The notes under the pieces are model-generated. The model was not told where the DNA came from. It worked only from the letters and a program-made list of their open reading frames with translations, and searched no databases. Positions 1 through 8,734 of a stretch of DNA of 64,000 bases are shown here, piece after piece. Position 1 is the stretch's first letter. Each line of letters begins with the position of its first letter. Position numbers and translations under genes: made by a program. This stretch comes from Sphaerotilus montanus (lineage in GTDB: Bacteria > Pseudomonadota > Gammaproteobacteria > Burkholderiales > Burkholderiaceae_C). Location of the stretch: assembly GCF_013410775.1 (NCBI RefSeq), contig NZ_JACCFH010000001.1:4030001-4094000 (forward strand). The letters run 5' to 3'.

Positions 1-1487
1 GTGCCATTGCGTGCCATGCGCAGGACGCGCGAGGTGTCCGCGTTCTGCGTGTAGCCCCCGGCCAGGCCGATGTAGCTGGCCACGGTGCGTTGCGGGTCGT
101 GCTGGATCGCCAGCGGAAACAGCACCTCGCCATGGACCGTGACCTGCGACGAGCGCTCGGGCAGGACCAGCGTGTCACCGTCTTCCAGCAAGGTCTGGGC
201 GGCGCTGTCCAGGCTGGGCAGCACCAGCTGGCCCTTCGGCTCGACGTTGCGGGCGCGCGAGGTGAACTTCATGACCAGCTCGGCTTCGCGGGCGCGCAAG
301 GCCGCTTCCTCGCTGGTGGCGGAGCGTGCCGTGAGCACCTGGGTTTCGAGCTTGTCCAGCGACAACGTGATCATGTCCCGCTGCCGCGCCGCGATGGATT
401 TCCGGAACACCTGCAGCGCCTCCAGCTGCGCCTGCGGTGCCGGGCGCAGCAGGGCCATTGCATCAGACAGCTTCGCACCATAGGGCAGCACCACCGAGCG
501 TTCCCCGCGGTGGGCGCCTTCGATGCGGACCAGGATCGTGCCGGGGACCTTGTCCGACATCAGCGTCACCTCGTCGCCATTGCCGATCCGCACGGTCGCG
601 GCCTCGGCGATGGGGTGGTGCTCGCTGCGCCGTTCGGGGCCGACCTGGCGGACGATGGAGAGATGGGTGGCGGTGGCCTTGGCTTGTGCCATCGCCAGGA
701 TCTGGCTCGCCGGAATGTCCGCCCCCCGGAACTCGAAGATGCCGGCGTTCGCGACGTCACCACCGACCCGCACGCTGGATTGACGCGGCGCCACGAAGAT
801 GGTGTCGCCATCGTGGAGCTGGAGCGCCTCCATGCGGCCTTCGAGCAGGAAGCGGTAGAGGTCGATGCGGGCGTGCGACCGGCCATGGCGCAGCACGTCC
901 ACGGCCAGGTAGCTGCCCCGTTCCGCATCGATGCCGCCGGCCTGATCGAGGTAGTGCAGCACCGAGTCCGAGGACAGGCCGTTGTAGAGCCCGGGCTGCC
1001 GCACGAAGCCGGTCACGTAGACCTTCACCGGCTGCGCGGCTTCCAGCGTCGCGTAGCTGTAGACGCTGGCGCGGTAGACCCGCTTGACGCTGTTCTGGAT
1101 CAGCGCGCCCAGCTCGCCGTTGCGCACACCCTGGACACGCACGGGGCCGAGGCTCGGCAGAAAGATGTTGCCCTGGGCGTCGACTGTCTGCGTGGTGTCC
1201 AGCGTGAAGGTGCCCCACAGGCGGACCTGCACCTTGTCGCCTGGGGCGATCTGGTACTCCGGATTGAAGCCGGAAAACGACTGCCCGGCGAAACGCCCAT
1301 TGAACATCTGCGCACCGAACACCGGCACGGGCGGGTTGGTCGGGAGCGGCGCGGGTTCTGCGGCCAGCACGACCGACCCCGTCCACAGACCCGCGCAGAC
1401 CACCGTGGCCTGGACCCGCTGGCGCCAGGTGTGTGGCTGGTTGCGCGTGTGTGCGCTTGCGTTGGAGAGAGCTGTGTGCTGGGTCAT
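1..1487 (-). CDS. kpsD: KpsD-type polysaccharide export outer-membrane protein (3' end beyond window)
   Basis: The reading frame starts at ATG 1487 and stays open to the left edge (about 495 residues visible). An N-terminal signal-like stretch ends near VVLAAEP. A polysaccharide export domain follows (YQIAPGDKVQVRLWG), then repeated SLBB-like segments (VYVTGFVRQPGLY, VRVGGDVANAGIFEF, VTVHGEVLFPLAI). The family forms the outer-membrane/periplasmic channel through which ABC-exported capsule leaves the cell. Two bases separate it from the upstream kpsE stop, and the order kpsM-T-E-D on the minus strand fits a group 2/3 capsule export operon. The Wza family is the alternative, but Wza loci lack KpsM/T/E partners. 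Family call is firm; the polysaccharide is unknown. Confidence 0.85.
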   Translation of the reverse strand, partial: MTQHTALSNASAHTRNQPHTWRQRVQATVVCAGLWTGSVVLAAEPAPLPTNPPVPVFGAQMFNGRFAGQSFSGFNPEYQIAPGDKVQVRLWGTFTLDTTQTVDAQGNIFLPSLGPVRVQGVRNGELGALIQNSVKRVYRASVYSYATLEAAQPVKVYVTGFVRQPGLYNGLSSDSVLHYLDQAGGIDAERGSYLAVDVLRHGRSHARIDLYRFLLEGRMEALQLHDGDTIFVAPRQSSVRVGGDVANAGIFEFRGADIPASQILAMAQAKATATHLSIVRQVGPERRSEHHPIAEAATVRIGNGDEVTLMSDKVPGTILVRIEGAHRGERSVVLPYGAKLSDAMALLRPAPQAQLEALQVFRKSIAARQRDMITLSLDKLETQVLTARSATSEEAALRAREAELVMKFTSRARNVEPKGQLVLPSLDSAAQTLLEDGDTLVLPERSSQVTVHGEVLFPLAIQHDPQRTVASYIGLAGGYTQNADTSRVLRMARNG

Positions 1488-1489
1488 GG

Positions 1490-2593
1490 TCAATCGCGGT
1501 GTTCCTGGACCGTGGCCCGCGCGAGCTGCACCGTCGCGAAGACGATCAGGCAGGCCATCAGCAGCGTGGCCAGGTCATAGAGGCGACGCGGGAACTCGGC
1601 CATCTCCGGATGGGTCGGGGGTTCGATCACCACCAGGCTCTTGAGCTTGCGGCTGGATTCGATGCGGGTGGCCTCGACCGACGCGAGTGCGCTCTTGTAG
1701 GCACTTTCCGCGAGCGTGACCTGGGTCTTCAGGCCGTGGAATTCGATGGCGAGCTTGCTGAGCGTGCCGTTCGTGTTCGGCCTGGTGGTCGTGGCGCTGC
1801 TGGTTTCTCGGCCGATCTGCTGTCTGGTGGCCGCCAGTTCCGCCTTCAGGGTGACGATGTCGGCGGCGTCGTCGTTCAGGAAGGCCTGCTTGGTGTTGAG
1901 TTCGGCTTCCAGTCGGGTCAGGCGGCTGCGCAGTTCGGTGGCTCGCGCGCCTGTGGCCTGGGCATCCGCCAGCGGATCCAGCATCTGGTGGCGGGCCTGG
2001 AACGCGATCAGCGCTTGCTGCCCGAGCGCGAGTTGTCCCGCTGCGCGGGAGAGTTCTTCCTTGGCAAAGCCAAGTTGTTCGTTGGCGATGCGCTGCGAGA
2101 TGTGGTTGATGAAGGCTTCGGATTCTGCGAGCAATGCCTTGTTCACCTGCTGGGCAAAGGTCGGGTCGAAGCCCTGGACCCGGAGCGTCAGCAGCCCGCT
2201 GGTCTCGTCCAGCGACACCTCGACCCGCTGGCGCCAATAGTCCAGCATCTCTTCCTGACCCGTGCCGGAGCCCAGGCGCATCAGCACGTCCGTGTGCGCG
2301 GATTCGAAGTGCGCCCGGAGTTGCAGTCGGGCATCGAGCTTGTGCATCAGGCCGAGCGAGTGCAGATATTCGCGCAGGTAGCGCGTATCTTCGATGGAGG
2401 CACCTGCCGTGCCGGACAGCAGCATCGACAGACCGCCCAGCGATGGCGTGTCGTGGCCAGCGCTGCGCACGGTGAGCACCGCCGTGCTGACAAAGCGGTC
2501 GCGCGCCATCAGCGTGAAATACAGGGCAGCGACCAGCATCGGCATGGCGATGAGCAGAACGGCCAGCCGGTGGCGTGCGAGGTGTCGCTTCAT
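1490..2593 (-). CDS. kpsE: KpsE-type capsule export inner-membrane (PCP) protein
   Basis: 367 residues. An N-terminal membrane segment (LAVLLIAMPMLVAALYFTLM), a long periplasmic region with predicted coiled coil (about residues 150-320) and a C-terminal membrane segment (LATLLMACLIVFATVQLA) give the two-TM topology of polysaccharide co-polymerase proteins such as KpsE/BexC/CtrB. They bridge the ABC transporter and the outer-membrane KpsD channel. The start at 2593 (MKRHLARH) is chosen because upstream codons lie inside kpsT; it overlaps the kpsT stop by four bases, suggesting translational coupling. Confidence 0.88.
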   Translation of the reverse strand: MKRHLARHRLAVLLIAMPMLVAALYFTLMARDRFVSTAVLTVRSAGHDTPSLGGLSMLLSGTAGASIEDTRYLREYLHSLGLMHKLDARLQLRAHFESAHTDVLMRLGSGTGQEEMLDYWRQRVEVSLDETSGLLTLRVQGFDPTFAQQVNKALLAESEAFINHISQRIANEQLGFAKEELSRAAGQLALGQQALIAFQARHQMLDPLADAQATGARATELRSRLTRLEAELNTKQAFLNDDAADIVTLKAELAATRQQIGRETSSATTTRPNTNGTLSKLAIEFHGLKTQVTLAESAYKSALASVEATRIESSRKLKSLVVIEPPTHPEMAEFPRRLYDLATLLMACLIVFATVQLARATVQEHRD

Positions 2594-3297
2594 GCGGGGC
2601 AGGCCTCCGGGTGGCGTGCGCGGACCTGGGGTGCGGAGGCCATTTGCTGGTAGGCGGCGATGCCCTCCTGCACGTCCTCGTAGAACACTGGCGACTGGCC
2701 CGGGCGCAGCAGCACCACCGCGTTGCACAGCCGGGTGATCTCGCCCATGTTGTGGCTGGTGTAGACCACCTGGGCGCGCTCCAGTCGTTCGCGCAGCAGG
2801 TCCTGGCTTTTCTTGCGGAAGGCGGCGTCCCCGACCGCAGTCACCTCGTCGATGAGGTACAAGTCGAAGTCGAAGGCCATGGCCACGCCGAAGGTCAGCC
2901 GCGAGCGCATGCCCGACGAGTAGCTTTTCACTGGCAGATCGAAGGCGTCGCCGATCTCGGCGAACGCCTGCACGAACGCCACCTTTTCGCGCATTTCCTC
3001 GGCCGATGCCGCATGGATGCGGCAGACGAAGCGCACGTTGTCGCGCCCTGTCAGCGAGCCCTGGAAACCGCCCGCCAGCCCGATCGGCCACGACACCCGC
3101 CGATCCGTGACGATGCGACCCTGGTCCAGGTGCTCCAGGCCGCCCATCAGGCGCATCAGCGTGGACTTGCCGGCGCCGTTCGGGCCGATCAGACCGGCGT
3201 TGCAGCCCGTGGGGATCGACAGATTGAACTGGCGAAAGATGTAGCGCCGGCCGAGGCGGCTCGGGTAGCTCTTGGTGATGTCGATCAGGTCCAGCAT
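2590..3297 (-). CDS. kpsT: KpsT-type capsule ABC transporter ATP-binding protein
   Basis: 235 residues, normal for the family. Walker A GPNGAGKST at residues 38-46, signature-like SYSSGMRSRL, and Walker B followed by VDEVTAVGD-type residues (LYLIDEVTAVGD) show an ABC ATPase of the polysaccharide-export (KpsT/Wzt) class. It energises export of a lipid-linked polysaccharide with KpsM. Six bases separate it from kpsM and four bases overlap kpsE. It ends right after the nucleotide-binding domain, with no Wzt-like carbohydrate-binding extension, which favours capsule over O-antigen export. Confidence 0.92.
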   Translation of the reverse strand: MLDLIDITKSYPSRLGRRYIFRQFNLSIPTGCNAGLIGPNGAGKSTLMRLMGGLEHLDQGRIVTDRRVSWPIGLAGGFQGSLTGRDNVRFVCRIHAASAEEMREKVAFVQAFAEIGDAFDLPVKSYSSGMRSRLTFGVAMAFDFDLYLIDEVTAVGDAAFRKKSQDLLRERLERAQVVYTSHNMGEITRLCNAVVLLRPGQSPVFYEDVQEGIAAYQQMASAPQVRARHPEACPA

Positions 3298-3303
3298 GTC
3301 CGT

Positions 3304-4137
3304 TCAGCCCATCTGCAGTCGGTCACGCCGGGCACGGTAGAGGCTGAGTGCCAGCAGTGTCGTGCCCAGCGCCCACACGGTGGGGAGCGTCCAGCCGACC
3401 TGCGGACTGGTTTGGTAGGCGGGACCCAGCCAGGCGCTGCGCAGCAGTTCGAGCAGGTGGGCCAGGGGGTTGTGGAGACAGAACCCTTGCAGACCCTGGG
3501 GCAGACTCGCCAGCGGCACCAGTGCGCCGGAGGTGATGTAGATCGGGAGAAAGGCCATCGAGACCAGTCCGCGCAAGCGGTCGAGTGGAGGTGCCGTACC
3601 GACCGCCATGAACAGGCCCAGGGCGCAGCCAATCAGGATCATCAACGTGAGCGCGGCGAAAATTTCCAGCGGGCGGTGGGGCACTATCGGGTGCCCGGCC
3701 CATCCCAGCGCGGCGATGCAGGCGCCTGCGACCATGGCAAACACCAGCACTTCGACCACGCTGCGCGCGAGCACGGCGTCAATGGGTTGCACCTGGCGGT
3801 AGGCGAACAGCCCTTGGTTTGATTCGATCGCCTCCATCAGGCGCAGCACCAGCGACTTGAACAGCAGATAGGGCATCTGGCCGCTGACCAGAAACAGCAG
3901 CGTGTCCACGCCACCGATGGTCCGGGCACGCATCGCGCTGTAGACGGCGAGCATGGCCAGCATGTTGAGCAGCGGCTCGCCGACCACCCACACCGCACCG
4001 CCCCAGCGACCATCCAGGCGTGTCTTCAACTCGCGCAGCGACAGCGCGAACACGACACTGCGCATCACCGCCCAGCTGCTGCGCCGGGGTGGCGGGGGGC
4101 TTGGACGCGTGGTGTCGACGAGGGTCTGGGCTGGCAT
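3304..4137 (-). CDS. kpsM: KpsM-type capsule ABC transporter permease
   Basis: 277 residues of the ABC-2 permease family with about six hydrophobic segments after a proline-rich cytosolic N-terminus (TRPSPPPPRRSS). The internal stretch SLRELKTRLDGRWGGAVWVVGEPLLNM is split here only for description: SLRELKTR at the start and GEPLLN at the end are typical of KpsM/Wzm permeases. It is the first gene of the minus-strand export operon, facing a DUF808 gene across about 155 bases. KpsM pairs with KpsT to move capsule polysaccharide across the inner membrane. Confidence 0.9.
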   Translation of the reverse strand: MPAQTLVDTTRPSPPPPRRSSWAVMRSVVFALSLRELKTRLDGRWGGAVWVVGEPLLNMLAMLAVYSAMRARTIGGVDTLLFLVSGQMPYLLFKSLVLRLMEAIESNQGLFAYRQVQPIDAVLARSVVEVLVFAMVAGACIAALGWAGHPIVPHRPLEIFAALTLMILIGCALGLFMAVGTAPPLDRLRGLVSMAFLPIYITSGALVPLASLPQGLQGFCLHNPLAHLLELLRSAWLGPAYQTSPQVGWTLPTVWALGTTLLALSLYRARRDRLQMG

Positions 4138-4292
4138 GGCGCCATGCTAGGCCGCCGCTTCCAGAACTTAAGTGCAAAAAAGACCCCGTTCCCCGCCCGT
4201 TTCGCGGGTTGAAAGACCGGGCAGTGCGCCGCAGGCCACGGCGTCATCGCGGTGCGCTAGGATCTTCGGCTTGATCCACCGGAGTTCTGTCC
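4138..4292. other. Divergent intergenic region, kpsM / DUF808
   Basis: About 155 bases hold the presumed promoters of the capsule operon (minus) and the DUF808 gene (plus). I see a short A-run near 4175 and a CCCG/CGGG hairpin near 4193-4210, but no convincing -35/-10 pair, so no promoter is placed. Confidence 0.4.
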
Positions 4293-5210
4293 ATGGCCGC
4301 TGCCAGCTTGTTAGCCCTGCTCGACGACATCACCACCCTGCTGGACGATGTCGCCCTGCTGACCAAGGTGGCCGCCAAGCAGACGGCAGGGGTGCTCGGC
4401 GATGATCTGGCGCTCAACGCGCAGCAGGTCACCGGGGTGTCGGCCGATCGGGAACTCCCCGTGGTGTGGGCCGTGGCCAAGGGCTCGCTGCTCAACAAGG
4501 CGATCCTGGTGCCGGTGGCGCTGCTCATCAGCGTGTTCGCGCCCTGGCTGATCACGCCGCTGCTGATGGTGGGGGGAACCTACCTGTGTTTCGAAGGCTT
4601 CGAGAAACTGGCGCACCGGTTCCTGCACAACGCGTCCGAGGACGATGCCCACCATGCCGAACTGACCCAGGCGCTGACCGATCCGCAGATCGATCTGGTC
4701 GCCTTCGAGCGCGACAAGATCAAGGGGGCGGTGCGGACCGATTTCATCCTGTCGGGCGAGATCATCGCCATCGCACTGGGCACCGTGGCGGGCACGGATT
4801 TCCCGACGCAGGTCGGCGTGCTGGCCGGCGTGGCGGTGCTGATGACCGTCGGGGTCTACGGAGCGGTGGCCGGCATCGTCAAGCTCGACGATCTCGGGCT
4901 GTACCTGGTGCGCACCCGGCGTGGCGCGATGGCGGCGATCGGCCAGGGCCTGCTCAAGGCCGCACCGGTGCTGATGCGGGCGCTGACCGTGGCCGGTACC
5001 GCCGCGATGTTCCTGGTGGGCGGCGGCATCCTGACGCATGGCGTGCCGGCGGCCCACCACCTGATCGAAGACTGGACGCAGCGTGCCGCCGTGCTGGGCA
5101 GCGTCGGCGAGGCCCTGCTGCCGCTGCTGGCCAACGGCGTGGCCGGTGTGGTCGCTGGCGCGCTGGCGCTGGGCGTCTGGACGCTGGTGCGCCGGATTTC
5201 AGGCCGCTGA
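4293..5210 (+). CDS. yedI: DUF808 family (YedI-like) inner-membrane protein
   Basis: 305 residues. The N-terminus (SLLALLDDITTLLDDVALL, then TKVAAKQTAGVLGDDLALNA) is characteristic of DUF808/YedI proteins. Several hydrophobic segments follow (about residues 67-100, 155-175, 180-200, 230-250, 265-300), so it sits in the inner membrane. The function of the family is not established. Its stop overlaps the convergent zinc-ribbon gene by twelve bases. Confidence 0.88.
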   Translation: MAAASLLALLDDITTLLDDVALLTKVAAKQTAGVLGDDLALNAQQVTGVSADRELPVVWAVAKGSLLNKAILVPVALLISVFAPWLITPLLMVGGTYLCFEGFEKLAHRFLHNASEDDAHHAELTQALTDPQIDLVAFERDKIKGAVRTDFILSGEIIAIALGTVAGTDFPTQVGVLAGVAVLMTVGVYGAVAGIVKLDDLGLYLVRTRRGAMAAIGQGLLKAAPVLMRALTVAGTAAMFLVGGGILTHGVPAAHHLIEDWTQRAAVLGSVGEALLPLLANGVAGVVAGALALGVWTLVRRISGR

Positions 5211-6233
5211 GCGGGTCGGCACCCGGCGCTCGAACCAGGCCTTGAGCGTCCGTGGCGTGGCGACCGACAGGCCGTGGCGGCGCGACAGGTCCTCGGCCTG
5301 CTGCTCGGTCAGATCGCTGACACACAGCAGGTAGTGGTCCGGCGCGACGCCGAGCCGGTCGCGCACATGGGTGAGGCGGTCCAGATACGGAATCACCTCG
5401 CCGGTACGGCACTGCACGCACAGCGGCGTGTCCTGGCCGACCAGGAACATCAGATCCAGTGTGTGCCCCTCGTCCTTCGGCCAGGACAGGCTCACGTCGC
5501 GGGCGACCGAGAACTCCGCGCCGGCACTGACCAGATGGCGCAGACCCAGCATGAAGCTGAACCAGCTCAGCCAGCCCCCATCGAAGAAACGCCGCACTGC
5601 CTCGGCCTTCTGCAGCGACAGGCGCACCACCTGGTCCCCCTCCTGGCGGAGGTATTTCGACAGGAATCCGCTCTCGCCCAGGGTCTGGCAGAAGTCGTTC
5701 AGCGTCTTCACCTCTTCGGGCGTGCGCTTGCTCAGGTCGATGTTGATGAAGCTGTAATCCTGCTTCTGTGCCTGGCGGATGCGCTCGACGATCTCGTGCA
5801 GGCCCTGGTAGCGGGTGCCGATGCTGGCCGACACTTCGTCGAAGTGCCCCGAGGTTTCGAGCGAACGCGGGTCCAGATCGGCCGTGACACCGGCCTGGCG
5901 GAACCAGTCCAGCACCGGTGCGACCTGTACCCGGCTGCAGAAATGGTCGGTGTTGCGTGCGTCGAAATCGGTGGGCAGGGTGTGCGCATGCGGTGCCGGT
6001 TCGGACGGGGTCACCGTTTCTCCGGCATGCAGGCGCAGACGTTCGATCTCCGCCCGTGCTTCGCTCAATTCACGGCGCGTGGCGAAATAGCGGTCCAGCA
6101 TCGTTCGCAGGAATGCGATGGTGGGATAGGTCTGGTTGTCTGTGCCGCAGGCCGGGCAGGCCGTGGTCGTGCCGATCTGGTCATCGGCGGGCTCGGACAG
6201 GTGCCCGCATCGGTTGCATCGGTATAGGGCCAT
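5199..6233 (-). CDS. Zinc-ribbon protein with degenerate PD-(D/E)xK-like C-terminus
   Basis: 344 residues from ATG 6233 (MALYRCNRCGH). C6, C9, C26 and C29 form an N-terminal zinc ribbon. A charged helical stretch follows (about 45-65). The C-terminal third (FFDGGWLSWFSF, then LDLMFLVG and CVQCRTGE) resembles the nuclease core of Card1/DUF1887-type proteins, but the usual E-x-K is Q-C-R and the helix glutamate is S, so catalysis is doubtful. Upstream in-frame codons (to 6317) lie in the spacer before dusC and look noncoding. I do not recognise a named family; the nuclease resemblance is my reading of motifs. Confidence 0.7.
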   Translation of the reverse strand: MALYRCNRCGHLSEPADDQIGTTTACPACGTDNQTYPTIAFLRTMLDRYFATRRELSEARAEIERLRLHAGETVTPSEPAPHAHTLPTDFDARNTDHFCSRVQVAPVLDWFRQAGVTADLDPRSLETSGHFDEVSASIGTRYQGLHEIVERIRQAQKQDYSFINIDLSKRTPEEVKTLNDFCQTLGESGFLSKYLRQEGDQVVRLSLQKAEAVRRFFDGGWLSWFSFMLGLRHLVSAGAEFSVARDVSLSWPKDEGHTLDLMFLVGQDTPLCVQCRTGEVIPYLDRLTHVRDRLGVAPDHYLLCVSDLTEQQAEDLSRRHGLSVATPRTLKAWFERRVPTRSAA

Positions 6234-6304
6234 GGGATTCGTTGGCTGGGCTCGCCAGATTATGCGCTGCAGGTCACGCGCCGGGATCGGGGACACTTCG
6301 GGGC

Positions 6305-7336
6305 ATGAACACCCCACGATTGTTGCTGGCCCCCATGGAGGGGCTGCTGGATTGCACCTTGCGAGATCTGCTCACCCGGGCCGGTGGCATCGAGCGCTGT
6401 GTCGGCGAATTCATCCGCGTCACCGACACGCTGCTGCCGGACCGCGTATTTCACCGCATCCTGCCTGAATTGCGAAATGGCGGCCACACGTCTGCGGGGG
6501 TGCCGGTGCGTGCGCAGCTGCTCGGATCGGATCCGGTGTGTCTGGCTGACAACGCCGCGCGCCTGGCCACACTCGGCCCGGCCGGCATTGACCTGAATTT
6601 CGGCTGCCCGGCCAAGAGCGTCAATCGCCACCGCGGCGGTGCAGCGCTGCTGGACGAGCCGGAACTGATGGGGCGCATCGTGGCGGCGGTGCGGGCGGCT
6701 GTTCCGGCGGACATGCCGGTGTCGGCCAAGATGCGGCTCGGCGTGACGGACGACCGCCGTGCCGGGGACTGTGCCCGCGCGGTGGCAGAGGCCGGGGCCT
6801 CGGAGCTGGTCATCCATGCGCGCACCCGCGACCAGGGCTACCGTCCTCCAGCCTACTGGGCGCGCATTGCCGAGGTGCGCGCCGAAGTGCCAACCCTGCC
6901 GATCGTGGCCAATGGCGAGATCTGGACCGCGGACGATGCCCGGCGCTGCCAGGCCGAATCCGGCTGCGACACCCTGATGCTGGGCCGCGGTCTGGTGGCC
7001 GATCCGGGACTGGCCCTGGCCATCCTCGGCATGGGTCCGCAGGCGATGGACTGGTCCGCGGTGATGCACCTGCTGCAGGATTTCTGGGTGCGGGTGGGCG
7101 TGCAGTTCGAACCCCGCTACCGGGCCGGGCGGCTCAAGCAGTGGCTGCAGCTGCTGCGGCGGCGCCATCCCGAAGCTGCGCTGGCCCACGACCGGCTCCG
7201 GACCGTCAACGACCCCCAGGCGCTGGCACTGGGTCTGTTCGGGATGCCCGGTGCCGGTGGTGGCGCTCAGGCGGACGAGTGGTCTTCCTCGAAGCGCGAG
7301 GGCGCTGCGGATCGGTCGGTCTGTCTGGGCGCATAG
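6305..7336 (+). CDS. dusC: tRNA-dihydrouridine(16) synthase DusC
   Basis: 343 residues. FMN-dependent dihydrouridine synthase that reduces a uridine in the tRNA D-loop. LLLAPMEGLLD at the N-terminus, the active-site motif LNFGCPAKSVNRHRGG with the catalytic Cys, AKMRLG and the phosphate-binding NGEIWTADDARRC plus GCDTLMLGRGLVADPGLA are all present. The missing DusA/B features and the C-terminal helical domain (DFWVRVGVQFEPRYRAGR, continuing LKQWLQLL) place it in DusC. The frame is open far upstream, but ATG 6305 begins exactly where homologues begin. Confidence 0.92.
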   Translation: MNTPRLLLAPMEGLLDCTLRDLLTRAGGIERCVGEFIRVTDTLLPDRVFHRILPELRNGGHTSAGVPVRAQLLGSDPVCLADNAARLATLGPAGIDLNFGCPAKSVNRHRGGAALLDEPELMGRIVAAVRAAVPADMPVSAKMRLGVTDDRRAGDCARAVAEAGASELVIHARTRDQGYRPPAYWARIAEVRAEVPTLPIVANGEIWTADDARRCQAESGCDTLMLGRGLVADPGLALAILGMGPQAMDWSAVMHLLQDFWVRVGVQFEPRYRAGRLKQWLQLLRRRHPEAALAHDRLRTVNDPQALALGLFGMPGAGGGAQADEWSSSKREGAADRSVCLGA

Positions 7337-7479
7337 GCCGCTTCGTAGCCCAGGTCCATCCGCGCGCTGTCGATGCCGTTCGACCCGGCGCGACCCGAGT
7401 CCTTGTCGGATCCGAGCCAGCGCGTCAGGCGTCGCAGAAGCGGCATCGGCGGCGTGCCGGGCGTTTGGTGATCTGACAT
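7267..7479 (-). CDS. Small hypothetical protein overlapping dusC 3' end
   Basis: 70 residues starting MSDHQTPGTPPMPLLRRLTRWLG. ATG 7479 is preceded by AGGAAGGA six bases upstream, a good ribosome binding site, so I prefer it to the ATG at 7512. An amphipathic basic helix (LLRRLTRWLG) is followed by a polar tail. It overlaps the last 70 bases of dusC on the other strand. I do not recognise a family. It may be real because of the ribosome binding site, but a chance frame cannot be excluded. Confidence 0.45.
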   Translation of the reverse strand: MSDHQTPGTPPMPLLRRLTRWLGSDKDSGRAGSNGIDSARMDLGYEAAYAPRQTDRSAAPSRFEEDHSSA

Positions 7480-7686
7480 GGTTCGTCCTTCCTGTACCAG
7501 GTTGACCTGCATGTGACCCGCATGAACTGCCGGGTCAGCTTGACTTGACTGGAGTGAGTTTATTTTCCGCGCAGAGTTCCCGTGTGCAAGCGGGAATATC
7601 CTTAAGTTGAATGAGTGATTTCGGGCGGGTGGTTGAGAAAATTCCTCAATTATTTTTCATAAATCTGAGTGCTTGATTTAGTTGAT

Positions 7687-7694
7687 TAACTTGT
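7687..7694. repeat. Target-site duplication, left copy
   Basis: TAACTTGT directly left of the insertion sequence, identical to 8740-8747. Eight-base duplications are usual for IS1595-family elements. Confidence 0.9.
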
Positions 7695-7718
7695 CCTGAT
7701 TAGCAATGATTCTCAGCA
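7695..7718 (+). repeat. IS terminal inverted repeat, left
   Basis: 24 bases beginning CCTGATTAGCAATGAT. Twenty-two of 24 positions match the inverted right end. Confidence 0.9.
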
Positions 7719-7777
7719 AGGTGCCAACTGACGATCAGGCGTAGCGTAGAAGACAGACCAAGCGCAGGAGCGAGCAC

Positions 7778-8734
7778 ATGCCGATGAACCGAATCCAGTT
7801 CCAGCAGGGGATGTCGCTGCCAGAGTTCATGGCCAGCTTCGGCACGGAAGAGCAATGCGCCGAGGCGGTCAAGCAGGCGCGCTGGCCGCAGGGCTTCGAG
7901 TGCCCGCGCTGCGGCAGTGCGGCGCACTACGTGGTGGGCCACGGGGCGCGCAAGCTGTTCCAGTGCAACGGCTGCCGCCACCAGACATCGCTGACCGCGG
8001 GCAGCCTGTTCGCCAGCACCAAGCTGCCACTGAAGACGTGGTTCCTGGCGATCTACCTGCTCAGCCAGGCCAAGACGGGACTGTCGGCGCTGGCGCTCAA
8101 GCGGCAGGTGGGCGTGAGCTACCCGACGGCGTGGCTGATGCACCAGAAGATCATGCACGCGATGGCCGAGCGGGTGGACCAGTACCGACTCGACGGCACG
8201 GTGCAGCTCGACGATGCCTACCTTGGCGGAGAGCGCAGCGGCGGCAAGGCGGGCCGGGGTTCGGAGAACAAGGTGCCGTTCGTGGCGGCGGTCTCGGTCG
8301 ATGACCAGGGGCATCCGCAGTACGTCAAGCTCGCGCCGGTGAGCGGCTTCACGCTGGAGGCGGTGGGCCAGTGGGCGCAGGCGGCGCTGATGCCGGGAAC
8401 GCGGGTGGTCAGCGACGGGCTGGGGTGCTTCGCCGCGGTCACCAGCGCGGGCTGCCTGCACACGCCGATCGTGGTGGGCCAGCGCAAGCCGCGCGAGCTG
8501 CCCGAGTTCACCTGGGTCAATACGGTGCTGGGCAACCTGAAGACGACGTTGTCGGGTGCGTTCCATGCGTTCAAGTACCCCAAGTACGCCAGCAGCTATC
8601 TGGCAGCGTTCGCCTACCGCTTCAACCGCCGGTTCGACCTGCGCGGGCTGGTGGCTCGGCTCATCATCGATGTCGCGCGGTGCAAGCCTCGGGCTCAGCG
8701 GGTCGTTCGGGGGAATGCTGAGGATCGTTGCTAA
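7778..8734 (+). CDS. IS1595-family (ISXO2-like) transposase
   Basis: 318 residues. The N-terminal zinc ribbon (CPRCGSAAHYVV...CNGCRHQTS) is followed by the conserved TAGSLFASTKLPL. The ISXO2-like RNase H-fold domain follows, with DDAYLGGERSGGKAG (first acidic residue), VVSDGLGCF (second) and WVNTVLGNLKTTLSGAFHAF; the third catalytic position appears to be Asn rather than Glu, as I recall for some IS1595 subgroups. ATG 7778 has AGGAG eight bases upstream. The stop codon lies within the right inverted repeat. The gene is full length. Confidence 0.95.
   Translation: MPMNRIQFQQGMSLPEFMASFGTEEQCAEAVKQARWPQGFECPRCGSAAHYVVGHGARKLFQCNGCRHQTSLTAGSLFASTKLPLKTWFLAIYLLSQAKTGLSALALKRQVGVSYPTAWLMHQKIMHAMAERVDQYRLDGTVQLDDAYLGGERSGGKAGRGSENKVPFVAAVSVDDQGHPQYVKLAPVSGFTLEAVGQWAQAALMPGTRVVSDGLGCFAAVTSAGCLHTPIVVGQRKPRELPEFTWVNTVLGNLKTTLSGAFHAFKYPKYASSYLAAFAYRFNRRFDLRGLVARLIIDVARCKPRAQRVVRGNAEDRC

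Noticed and set aside
7577-7596. TTCCCG/CGGGAA hairpin as a dusC terminator
   Set aside because: Only six pairs and no T-run after it.
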